A stretch of DNA of 64,000 nucleotides from Voacanga thouarsii (taxonomy: Eukaryota > Streptophyta > Magnoliopsida > Gentianales > Apocynaceae), in NCBI GenBank assembly GCA_026120185.1, contig JANUWF010001109.1:1852001-1916000 (forward strand), read 5' to 3'. The notes under the pieces are model-generated. The model worked only from the letters and a program-made list of their open reading frames with translations, was not told where the DNA came from and made no database searches. This document shows, in pieces, positions 1 through 9,733 of this stretch; the first letter of the stretch is position 1, and the number at the start of each line of letters is the position of its first letter. Position numbers and translations under genes: made by a program.

Positions 1-258
1 AATAATAACAATACAGTCAAGAAGACCAAGATGAATAAAGAAGAAGAATAAAGGAAAGAAGATACTTCCATTACATGGTCGTGTCACCATGTTTGAATCC
101 ACCTCAGGAAAGGGTCATTACAAGAGTACCTACTAAAAGAAAAGAAACAAAACAAAGAAGAAAAAGAGAAAGAAGAAAAAAAAAAGCTAGAAAAAGAAAG
201 TAAAAAATAAAATAAAAGAAATGAAAAAGAAAAGAAAAGACAAAAAAAAAAAAAATCA
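1..258. other. Purine-rich tract downstream of Athila-type pol
   Basis: On the plus strand this is a GA/A-rich stretch, densest at 135-255; on the minus strand it is a pyrimidine-rich tract starting just after the pol stop codon at 259-261. The other Athila-type copy in this window has a comparable T/C-rich tract just after its pol stop (about 58905-59000), so this is best read as the 3' non-coding spacer of the element at 259-1543. I see no gene in it. Confidence 0.5.
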
Positions 259-1543
259 CTAATCATAAAGGGTGACATCGAGATGTTCAAAAGTGCCAAG
301 TTCTTCACCTACATAGGATTTCATTTGATTTCCATTAATCTTAAATAGTCCCTTGGTTGGGCATGACACCTCAATGACATCAAACGGGAAAACACGGTGT
401 ATCTCATATGGTCCCAACTATCTAGACTTCAATTTTTTCAGAAAGATTCTAAGCCTAAAGTTAAATAATAACACATTGTCTCCTTTTTTGAACTCTTTAG
501 GAGAATGAATATGTCTATCATACCACCGTTTTATCTTATTCTTGTAAATGCGCGAATTATGGTAAGCCTCATTTCGCCACTCATTTAGTTCATTAACTTG
601 GAGCAATCTCTATTGACCTGCAAGTTGAAGATCAAAATTGATAAGCTTAGTTGTCTAATGTGCCCTATGTTCAACCTCTACAGGTAGATGACATGATTTC
701 CCGCACACTAGTTTATAAGGGGTTATACCAATTGGAGTTTTGAAAGTAGTCCTCTACGCCCAAAGGGTGTTATCTAACCTCAAACTCCAATCCTTTCGGG
801 TATGATTAACCACCTTTTTTAAAATTCTTTTCAATTCTTTATTGACCACCTCAACTTGGCCACTTGTTTAGGGGTGATAGGGGGTAACAAACTTGTGAGT
901 AACCCCTAAATGTTTGAGCACTTTGTCCAATTGGTTATTACAAAAATATATGCCCCTATCACTAATAAGGACCTTGGGGATGCCAAACTAGGTGAAAAGT
1001 TTTTTTAGAAATTTTACAATAACCCGTGCATCATTAGTAGACAAGGCCTACGCCTCCACCCACTTTGATACATACTCAATCGCAACCAAGATATATTTGT
1101 TGCCCAAAGAACTACGAAAAGGGCCTGTGAAATCAATCCTCCAACCATAAAAAATTTCACAAGCTTGAAAATTTTGTAATGGCATCTCATTAAATTTAGA
1201 GATGTTACCTGTACGTTGACATCTATCACAACTATGAACAAACCTGTGAGAGTCCTTGAAGAGTGTAGACTAATAAAAATCAAACTCAAGTACCTTTCTT
1301 GCGGTATTGTTAGCTTGGTAGTGGCCTCCCGCAGGTCCTTCATGATAATATTTCAAGATATTGATGCTTTCCACAGAATTCACATACCTTCGAATGATTT
1401 GATCTGCATAACACCAGAACAAGTATGGATCTTCCCAAAAGTGATGCTTTACTTCGAAGAGGAATTTCTTTTTTTGTTGTGCATTAAAATCTTCCAGAAG
1501 AATTCCTACAACCAAGTAATTAGTGAAATTCGCATACCAAGGT
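259..1543 (-). pseudogene. Ty3/gypsy (Athila-type) integrase 3' end, broken
   Basis: Read on the minus strand, this is the last third of a Ty3/gypsy pol gene. From the right it has the pre-integrase HHCC region (residues such as PWYANFTNYL, FWEDPYLF and GGHYQANNT, about 1545-1290), the integrase core (about 1230-800, frameshifted) and the conserved C-terminal segment with NELNEWRNEAY, KRWYDRHI, GDNVLLFN and KLKSR (about 600-420). A last block (EIHRVFPFDVIEVS, LFKINGN) runs to a TAG at 259-261. The closest relative in the window is the integrase at 57420-58879, which shows the same blocks. Several stops and frameshifts separate the pieces, so it is dead. Its upstream part (RT, RNase H) is missing because another LTR element starts at 1544. 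Confidence 0.85.
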
Positions 1544-1800
1544 TGTGAAACCCCACTTGAGGCCAACCCTAGGGTAAGGGGGTCGGGATGCATATCATAT
1601 TACTTTGCATGAATATACATGTTTTTGAATGATTTTATGTGCTTTAGAATTGTGATTTATAGTCTAGAAGGCTTAGTTATGCTTATTGAGTAGGAAGGGT
1701 AAAATGGTAATTTTGCTTGAGATCAAAATAGGAAGATAGCTTGAGGATTAAATAGGAAGAATATTTGGGAGAGAAAATAAGAATAAGAGTTGTTGTGGTT

Positions 1801-1850
1801 TAGCGGTTAGAGCTTTGGAATTAATCTCTAAAGTCTTAAGTTCAAATCTC
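1801..1850 (+). other. tRNA-like module inside LTR
   Basis: The patch reads like a D-arm (TAGCGGTTAGAGC), a possible anticodon arm, and a T-arm-like AGTTCAAATCTC. The same module occurs at the same LTR position at 24925-24976 and, on the minus strand, at 62095-62155. It lacks a convincing acceptor stem, so it is not called a tRNA gene. It may be a captured tRNA/SINE fragment or chance resemblance fixed in the family. Confidence 0.4.
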
Positions 1851-3433
1851 ATTATTTAAGTTTTGTCTTGATTATTTTAATTTAAGGTTGAATTTTTCGT
1901 CCCTTACATTCCATAAGTAAAAATAGGAGTGTTGTCATAGAGGAGACATGAAGGGAGTGTCCTAATCTTATTCTTATGTCCTAAAAAGAATTTTTAAGGG
2001 ATTCATGTCATTTTATTTCCTAACTTACCCTAAATTCTTTACCAATTAAATTTGTTCAATTTTATCCAAATCTATGTTTTAATTTCAGAAAATTCAACAA
2101 GGATTATTGGCCTTTAAATTTTGAAAATAATTCTTAGAGGTTGGAGATTGGATTGAAAATAAGGAATGAGTTAAGGAAGGTTTCCAAAAGAAATTAATAT
2201 CCATGGTTGGACCTTCAAACTCCACTCCATAGTATTTATCTTCTCCATGGAAGAAATCTGAAATTTTTTCAGATTCTTGGGCAGTCTAACTTTCGAAAAT
2301 CTTAACCATCTTCCTTACTCAATTGCTGTCAGAAAAATGGCCAACTTATTTAGCTTGAAGACTGAATTTTTTTTTGCCAAAAACTGGACTGCACAAAGTT
2401 GTGCAAATCAGAAAAAAATTCTGGACAGCTTCGATGCATAGCAGGCCAAAATCAAAGCTGTTTCTTCTACCCTTCAAACCAGCAAATTACCTCTGTTTTT
2501 CCACCATAAAGAAGGCTGGAAATCAGCCTTAAAGGATCCCCAAATACCTCTCCAAAACCTCAGCAAATCGGCTGGAACATTACAGAAAAACTGCACAGCA
2601 AATTCCAGCAACCAATTCAAAACAACCAAAAAAATTCCAGCCTTGCTCTCTTCAAGCCTTGTCCGAAAATCACCTCAAACTTCTGTGAGTTAACCTTTGT
2701 TCAGCCATGGACTAAACTCCATTACCCCTCCACTGACCTTACACGACTAGACTCCATAGTCACTCCTCAAATTTCTCATACAATCACTCCAATCAAACTT
2801 CCATTTGAAGTTCAAAAATTCCAACAATTGCTCCATGATAACACCCTTGGATTAAACTTCAAAACCAGAAATTCGTCCACCATTGAACTCAGAAATTCGA
2901 CCAGCCTTATAGCTTTTTCAACCCTCATTCATTTAAGCAAAACACAGCAAACCAGCCGGCTTCATTGTAGCTCCAAGGAACCTCCATCAATCAAAGACCA
3001 TTATCAAATCTTTTACCTTAAAACACTCCTTAAATTTCTCCATTTGAATTTCAAACAACTAGATTTTTCTCTCCTCCCTAATCTGAAAATCAAAATCCCA
3101 GAACTCCCTCAATCATTCGTCCAGCCCCTTCAGAAATTCGTCCAACACTTTCTCTCCAATTCTCTCCATTTTCACCAAAAATACGAAGAACACACACTAT
3201 CTTTCTTTAAGCCTAAGACCACTCTAAACACCTCCAATCCCTCCCAAAAACTCCAGAACACGCCTACATACTCCCTAGAGTCCATTTCTAGATTTTATAA
3301 CATCAAATCTCAAAAACAAAAATTTACAATCGGATCAAAACCAGAATTTTTCTTGAAGTCTCAAGAACATCATTTAGGTAACCAAGAACAACTTTTGTTC
3401 ATCTTCTTCCCTTCAATCTTTAACATAACATAC

Positions 3434-3438
<5 letters not shown>

Positions 3439-3509
<71 letters not shown>
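3439..3509 (+). repeat. (CT)n microsatellite in LTR
   Basis: This is about 35 uninterrupted CT units, directly followed by GGCCGAAACGG. The same arrangement recurs in the related solo LTR at 28567-28635. It sits about 1.9 kb into the LTR and produces a spurious RE-repeat frame on the minus strand. Confidence 0.95.
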
Positions 3510-3511
<2 letters not shown>

Positions 3512-3888
3512 CCGAAACGGTTGCTACAACCATAGCTATTTTCTTTCCCCTCACTTGGACAATTCAAGCCTCCCAAGCATGTGGATCTCTTTAAATCTTC
3601 ATCGAGATAGCCATCAATCAAGTTTTTCTCTTTAACCTTTCTTTTAAATTCTAGATTCATGTCTCTTAGATGTTGATAGAAATGGATAGAATATGATTGG
3701 GGATTGAGTATATGCATATGTATGAAGGGGTTGAGATTGAAGTATGAGAATGATTGATCATGATTAAACTTTATGAAATTCCTTGTGGATCGATTCATGT
3801 TCTTCATGTCTTAAGAAATTATAAGTGTTTAAGCATGCTAGATGTTATGTCACATTTTGTGAATAGGATATTATATTCTTATCCTAGG

Positions 3889-4371
3889 TGCGGTCATGAC
3901 GGCACCCGTTGCCCCTTGTGACCTAAACATCTCAAGCTCCGCCCTAAGCTTGAGTATCTCGTCCCGAACGTACGATGGCTCCCCAACGTGCACTGTAGCG
4001 GCCCTTGCTACTTATGCTCAATACTCCTCAAGCTCACCCTTGAGCTTGGTGACTTCGTCTTGGAGAGACTTTACCATGAGCCTTAGTGCTTCATCACCTT
4101 TGAGAATAACATCCACGGCCTCATTTAGAGCCCCCTGCATGCCCTCATGCAGCTCTTCCCTACCGAGTTGCACCATGCGTTGGTCAAGCTCGTCCCAACG
4201 GTCGTGGTGGTCTGCCACAACTAGCTCCACCCTTACTAGCCTCTTCTCAAATGAAGCTAACGGCTCCTGGGTGACCGACTTATCCTTTTGGCCCCTGCCT
4301 CTAGGATTCCTCTCGGTCTCACATCCCACGTGCTCTCCCTCGTCTTCAGCAAGTTCAGAAACAGAAGCCAT
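3889..4371 (-). pseudogene. Partial gag N-terminus of an LTR retrotransposon
   Basis: The chosen ATG is at 4371-4369 because it lies just downstream of the primer site; an in-frame ATG at 4458 would lie in the LTR and is unlikely. The protein is acidic and coiled-coil-like (FEKRLVRVELVV, DELDQRMVQL, REELHEGMQGALNEAVDV, then LQDEVTKLKGELEEY), which fits the N-terminal helical segment of many plant Ty3/gypsy gag proteins. A stop falls at 4020-4018, after which the same kind of sequence continues (RDEILKLRAELEMFRS) until the element is cut at about 3889. No zinc knuckle is present because the gene is truncated. It is not functional. Confidence 0.65.
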
Positions 4372-4437
4372 AAGTGAAGGAAAATGTTCCTCTAACGTAA
4401 ACCATGTACCACGCTTCCAAAACGATGTCCAAACGTA

Positions 4438-4450
4438 AGCTCTGATACCA
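4438..4450 (-). promoter_or_regulatory. Primer binding site, tRNA-Met type
   Basis: The minus strand reads TGGTATCAGAGCT, the standard complement of the 3' end of initiator tRNA-Met used to prime reverse transcription. It lies two bases after the LTR end. Confidence 0.85.
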
Positions 4451-4452
4451 AC

Positions 4453-5582
4453 TATCACGGGTCGAATATTTCACCACCAATAGCCCATGCGGTTCTAGTA
4501 AGCTCGATGACTAACAAGGAGGATTCGCTAGATCAACTTTACCCTCGAGTAGCGGAAGTGATGTCCTGAATCGAAAAGGGAACTCAAGATAAGAAAAGAA
4601 CATTGGAAGGGTGGTGGTTTAGTGGCTAAGTGTTGGAAGGCTTTTAGAAAGTAAGAGAGCTTTTGGGATAACTTTGCTTGTATTCAAAACTTGGATTGAC
4701 TTGGATTCACTTACAAATGAGGGGGCTTGGCCTATTTATAGGTAAGCCCTGGAGATCTAGAACCTTCCCTTGTAAGTTGGTCACTTGCTATGCAACTTGC
4801 ACTCCTACAATATTCTAGAGAATTCTAGCCTAATCTAGCCTCATATGTACAATTCTAGACTTTTCCATACAAGCCTAGAGACTCCCGAAATACTCTAGAA
4901 TATTCTACAAGATTCTAGCAATTTTTGTCAGTGGGCCACGGCGGGTCCCGCCTCGGAATCTTCAGGTCGGCTCTAGAACGTTCCACCGTTTGACCATTGA
5001 CCGATGACTGTCGGTCCCTTCTAGGCCATTTTGGAATGTTTCGGTCCCTTCTGGGCCGTTCTGGGCTGTTCTGGCCCTACGCGCCCAAGCCGCGCCCGTG
5101 CTGCCCGTGCCGCGTCCTAGTCCGTCTCATGAGTCGTGCTTGTGCTTGGCGCCCGTCTGGCCTATCCTAGACTTAACTATGCACCTAACTCCCATTCGTC
5201 CCTTTTCGGCCCCAAACCATCTTGGTTGGCTCTGGGTCTTTCTAGAATCGGCCCCGGGCGACCATGCCCGTTTTGATCCATTTCCATTCCTTTGGTTTCA
5301 AAACCTCCTGAAACCTTCCAGACCATCTCATCTCAGTCCGTTTTTGCCCTTCAGTCTCCATCCATTCCGTCGGGCGTTCTTCCGTCCCTTGGGCACGTTG
5401 GTCCGTCCCTCGTGCACGTCTCGTCCCAATGTCCTATTTTTGTGCTAGTAAACCTCCCCAGCGCCTCGTCGGTGCACGATAGTGCCCGTTCCCACACTTA
5501 GGCACTTATCGTCCCTTGTTGGCACCCGTCGTCCCGTTGGGTGTCATTCCGTTCTCAGGTCGTCACGGTGTGGACCGTGACA
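4453..5582 (-). repeat. LTR with palindromic terminus
   Basis: On the minus strand the LTR starts TGTCACGGTCCACACCGTGA, a self-complementary end, and finishes CGACCCGTGATA next to the primer site. The expected terminal CA has become TA. It is about 1.13 kb and its 5' half is GC-rich. No second copy is in the window. Confidence 0.75.
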
Positions 5583-6800
5583 CATGGCACCATTTCCATG
5601 ATTTTGCTTGCTATTGAAATAGCTCGCTAAAGAGAAAGTCATAGGCAATAAATAAGTGTGAAATACTCCGTTCCCTTGTACATACTTGGATTAGTTTCCA
5701 AATTCCGTGCTCACATGCATTGTGAATGTGCTACCTAGCATTTCCATTCAGAGAACATAAAGGAGATAGGGGATCCCATTGCCTCGTACTTCCTTTAGGC
5801 ATAAACGACTATATTCTCTTACCATTTCGAAATATTGACAGACTCATTAATTTAATGTAGAACATAAACAAGTCAAACAGTTTAGGTTAAATCATATCTT
5901 ACTCATAAATTTAGAAGAACTTTTAATTAATCGTGTCATAGGCTTGTTCAAGATCAATTTTGATAGCCATGTATCCTTTCTTCCCGGTCTTCCTTTTCAT
6001 GGAATGAATTATTCTTGAGTAAAAACAATATTACCCGCAGCTTGATGCCCTAAGATAAAGTTACATTGGTTAGGCCCCACAAGCTTATTCATTAGGGGTT
6101 TTAACCAGTTAGTTATGACTTTAACTATTTTAGCCACCACATTACATTGCATAATAGGTCGAAAATCTGATACCAACCGAGGCAGGGCCTATTTAGGACT
6201 GAGTGTGATCAGAGTTTATTTAGTCTTGGAGAGAACATCCCATCTTAGATCTACTATAAATATACTTGGTTCGGGAATTTTCAACCACATGCCAAAATTC
6301 TATAAAATAAAGAGATGAAACTATACTTCTCGGAGCCTCTTTCACACGCATTCGAAAAATAACTTTCTTGACTTCTATTTAAGAAAAATTCTCTTGTATA
6401 CACTATAAACTCGTGAATTATATATATTAAAGAATTATACTGTATAATTTTTATTATATAAAATATAATCTTTTAATACATACTTTACATGGATCGAATA
6501 ATTTTCACTCATTTAGACACATTTCTATTCAACTACCTTAGATCTCCATGAGTTAAAGAACTTCTGTTCCTCAAATATACATTCTTCCACAGGTTCCCCT
6601 AAGAAAAATTTCTAGTAAAAGTTGCAGATCATGTCTCTTTGTACCTACTCCTCCTCAGATCAGTTACCATCTGCATCCTTTAGACATTTGATGGGTTTTT
6701 TCCATTTTCTTCTTGTTGCAGCGGTGTGGAAATGGCGTATATTTCTCTCCCTACTAAGCAACCTCATCTCTAGGCTTCTCAAACTAGTGTTCTAACTTCA
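5583..6800 (-). pseudogene. LINE reverse transcriptase remnant
   Basis: Conserved LINE RT blocks can be read on the minus strand in several frames. They are a linker like RHFHTAATRRKWKKPIKCL (about 6750-6690), SDFRPIMQCNV and VITNWLKPLMNKLVGPNQCNF (about 6170-6070), ILGHQAAGNIVFTQE, GYMAIKIDLEQAYD (about 5977-5942), a RQGDP-like RQWDPLSPL (about 5800-5770), and the catalytic box region, here degraded to AYDFLF instead of FADDLLL (about 5640). The catalytic aspartate pair is lost, so it cannot be active. Confidence 0.8.
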
Positions 6801-7399
6801 GAATTTCATCTATTTCCTCAACCAATTTTGTTAAAAAACCTGCAAGAAATTTATCAAACACAAACCTGACAACCCGGTTATATCATCATCCGACCCCAAG
6901 AAGATAAATATTCCAACTGTTAACATTTGTAAATTCTCCAATTTTTATTTTGTAAATATGCTAAGTCGGTTAGCTGGTTATCTTCTAGATTCCTCATTGC
7001 TTGAATATAAATACATGTAACGAACATATAGATGTTATGAAGGAAAATTTCAATCTCTCTCATTTTATATAAATATATCTGTTTTTTGTTTTGCTTTGTT
7101 CTTAAGAGGCTACTTTCATGCCTTGATTTGAAGTTTTGATTTCTTCAAATTTGCATTCCAACCCTAAAGGTATCCAGATTCTCGCTCTTACAGAATTTCT
7201 TGAATTCCATTCAACCGTGTCATGCACCACTTTTTCCGGTTGAAACTATGGCCAAACTCCTCTCTGTTCCACTTCTGGGCTTATTCTCTAAATAACAAAG
7301 AAGCAGCAATGAACTATCCCTTGCAAGCTTGCCTCACTGACTCAACAAGCTCAGGAAACTAAGAATAGCAGAATCAAGCCAATATGATCCGAAAAGGGC

Positions 7400-8060
7400 A
7401 CTAGTTTATACTTGATTTTGAGAGGGACGTCATGCCACTAAAATTAGATCGTTGACAGAATGAACCCAAAGCAAGTGTTATATGGTTCCTCCCATGAATT
7501 TCTTTTGCCACTTCCAATTACACCACAGAGAGACTATGCATTCTCTTGTGTTCGTATACCCTCTTTCTACTGTTAGTCCAGGAGAAATTGGGTCCAGAAT
7601 AACCAAGATTGAATAACTAACAATGATGTATTACCTCCTTCAAATGCTTCGACTTAGTTAAACTAGGAATTCGGCCACCCCGTTTATCACTGACATTCAG
7701 AACTGGCTGAAGTCTCCCAGTAATAGCCAGGGAGATTTTAGTATAGGAGCCTAATTTCTTCAGGTACTCCACACTATCTCCTTTCGTATACAAGCAGTAA
7801 TTGATTGCTCACTTTGACTGATGATTTATATATCAAACACATCTCCGTCCCCAAAAAACCAAATTCCACCTATATAACAATAAGCTTCTACCGCAATTAA
7901 TATCTTTAACGCCGAGCATTTCCAAATTTGGATAGAATAGGTATTATTGACCCTAGTTTCCAAAGGAATCAACATGGAGAGTTTATGCTTCCCCAATAAA
8001 TTGGTAATGGAAAAACTTATCCAAGCCAGCACCTCAGCAGTTCTTGACAATAATATTCAT
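7400..8060 (-). pseudogene. LINE endonuclease (APE-type) remnant
   Basis: Minus-strand translation gives the pieces expected of the endonuclease: ISMLIPLETRV-like sequence near 7960, IGGIWFFGD near 7860, a degraded LLIGDFN position near 7720, then NVSDKRGGRIPSLTKSKHFKEV-like residues across frames (7700-7640) and FNLGYSGPNFSWTN (about 7600-7560). Stops and shifts break it repeatedly. Confidence 0.65.
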
Positions 8061-8339
8061 ATCCATAAGATGGGTTTAATTTGAAGTAGAAGCAGGAACC
8101 ACCTGTAGCACCACCCAACATTGCATTACCACCTAGCACATTAGTTGCCTTTTCCTCCATATTAGTATCCCCTATGCATACGTCATTTTCATCCTAGTAG
8201 AAACCATGTCGGAAGGTTTCAAAAGCATCACCACAGAGAGGAGGCTTTTTTGAAGTGGCAGAAGAGGGATTTCTCATTTAGATGAACAAAAGATAAGTTG
8301 AAGCCTTTAGTGGATCGGTTTTAGTCCTTTAGTTTTAGA

Positions 8340-8830
8340 CATTTGACTTCCCATCTGGAGCCTATTGTATGAGGCCCGCAATGAAGGTCTCGTTTCCCAA
8401 ACATCCGGCTCGTTATGTTTTGTACTTTGACTGATAACAGGCTTTGCATCAGTCTTAGCCCCCCGACCTTTTCCTATATTTTTTGGCCCACTTGTTTACC
8501 CGGTTCATGGGCCAAACCAGTTACCCCGGCCCATTTTCCCATTTTTAACTTAAGGGTTCCACTTGTTCAAGCCTAACGGACTCCTCCGCCAAATCCTGTA
8601 AGATTGCAAATCTAGACTCTGATGTATTCCCAAATTCAAAGCCAGGCAAAATTTGCTTACCATTTCGATGACCTGCAAAACTGTCCTGGTTACTCACCGC
8701 AGATTCCGAGCGATAGGTTGCAGAATGATTGCCCTGGTCCTTTGCAATCTGTGCAAGATCATCGGCTAATTAATTGTTCAGGCTTGTCATTCGTTGCAGT
8801 TGCCTCTGTAGCTCCCATGGACGTGTAACA
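8340..8830 (-). pseudogene. LINE ORF1 C-terminal remnant
   Basis: A minus-strand reading frame contains ESRFAILQDLAEES, a motif typical of the end of plant LINE ORF1 proteins, preceded by low-complexity polar sequence. It lies in the right place, just upstream of the endonuclease remnant. No zinc knuckle is recognisable. The assignment rests mainly on position and that motif. Confidence 0.45.
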
Positions 8831-9733
8831 TAGTCAGACCCTTCTTATTTGTCCTCATCAATGAACCGACATTTGAACTTCCGAACCTCTGGTGGAGTTG
8901 ATCGATCTCTCTCTAGAGAAAGCATTATTAGAAGTCATGTTTTTTATAATGATTATCTCAAGCAATTCTGAAGTATCTTAGCATTTCACTGACTCCATCA
9001 ACTGACTTTGAGTGGAGGGGTCTTGTAAAATTACTGCTTTGCACTACTTTTTTTTAATTATTTTTTTTATTCCATTCTTCCCCTTTTGGCTTTGCTTTCC
9101 CTAGTTAAGTTTACACCGTCTCTCCTGTGAAAACCTGTCTTTTCATTTAAAGTTTCATTGACAACAACACTGGGGCTACCCTAATCAAAACAATGCATTC
9201 ACCTAATGAATTAGGTCACATGAAAATCAATAGTACGCTTCCCAAACCAAATACGCTAGTATTTATTTTCCTTTTTTTTAATAATGTAAAATTCTATTTA
9301 AAATTTTACATCACTAGAAATATTACTAAAAAGGTATATAATTTTCTTAATGTGTACAATTCCCAGGTTTCCCATTTGCCATGATGAAACAAATAGGAGT
9401 AAGAGAATTGCTTAAACCCATCATTATAGTGCGCTTTATCATTCCTAATCTCATTATAATTCACGAGTAGGAGCCATACGCTCCTTCGGTCTTGAAAACC
9501 TATTGAGTCCCAGTAAAGCAGGCTTATAGGCATTAAAAAACATAATCTATAACTAACTCCCGAAACGGCAGCACAAAATCGCCATTTTCTGATTCATTAC
9601 TAGTCTATAAAATTTGACATCCATCAGCTTATGTCAAGGATTTCATACATGATATCCCAGTGTTACAGGAAATACACGCACAAGGATTTGCAACACCGAT
9701 GACAAACATCTAGCTAAATAATGCTCATGTACG
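8831..9733. other. DCP5 3' flank and probable 3' UTR
   Basis: There is no protein-coding signal in this stretch. The part next to 9734 is expected to hold the DCP5 3' UTR on the minus strand; a TTTATT (AATAAA on the minus strand) at 9262-9267 is one candidate polyadenylation signal but is rather far from the stop. T-rich runs occur at 9050-9072. The far left may still be LINE 5' sequence. Confidence 0.4.

Larger units (their letters stand above)
1544..3884 (+). mobile_element. Chromoviral-type LTR, 5' portion (truncated)
   Basis: The sequence starts TGTGAAACCCCAC inside the Athila integrase and runs as a homologue of the complete solo LTR at 24676-30964. It shares the opening (GCATATCATATTACTTTGCATG and beyond), a tRNA-like patch, the region around 2100-2800, the long CT repeat and the GGCCGAAA block after it. 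Similarity stops abruptly near 3884, at the junction with a minus-strand element, so the 3' half of this LTR is missing. No long conserved ORF exists in it; the apparent reading frames at 2828-3436 and across the CT repeat are compositional. The chromoviral assignment is by analogy with the LTR at 36092-39536, which sits next to a chromodomain pol end. Confidence 0.75.
3885..5582 (-). mobile_element. Truncated LTR retrotransposon: 5' LTR, PBS and gag start
   Basis: Read on the minus strand, the order is LTR (5582 to 4453), a two-base spacer, a primer binding site matching initiator tRNA-Met (4450 to 4438), and a gag reading frame that breaks off near 3889. Everything downstream (rest of gag, pol, 3' LTR) is missing. 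The right edge abuts a LINE in the middle of its RT domain, and the left edge abuts a truncated chromoviral LTR. The insert is visibly richer in G+C than its neighbours, especially 4920-5580. It is probably Ty3/gypsy because of the gag type, but no pol remains to prove it. Confidence 0.75.
5583..8830 (-). mobile_element. L1-type LINE remnant (ORF1 end, EN, RT)
   Basis: Decayed pieces of a plant L1-like LINE lie in the correct order on the minus strand: ORF1 C-terminus (8830-8340), APE-type endonuclease (about 8060-7400), EN-RT linker (about 6790-6600) and reverse transcriptase (about 6300-5583). All frames are broken by stops and frameshifts. The element is cut within RT at 5583, where an LTR element begins, so the RT C-terminus, 3' UTR and poly-A tail are absent. 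Confidence 0.8.

Noticed and set aside
84..308. 74-codon ORF rich in Phe and Ser on the minus strand
   Set aside because: It is a translation of the purine-rich tract after the Athila pol stop; composition artefact.
2828..3436. 202-codon ORF on the plus strand
   Set aside because: It lies inside an LTR, is not kept open in the related copy at 27950-28560, and has no domain.
3433..3807. ORF with a long Arg-Glu repeat
   Set aside because: Direct translation of the GA/CT microsatellite.
3896..4438. 180-codon plus-strand ORF rich in Ser
   Set aside because: It is the antisense of the gag stump on the minus strand, which has the better protein signature.
5098..5448. Pro-rich 116-codon ORF
   Set aside because: Inside the GC-rich LTR at 4453-5582; no homologue recognised and explained by low stop density in GC-rich DNA.
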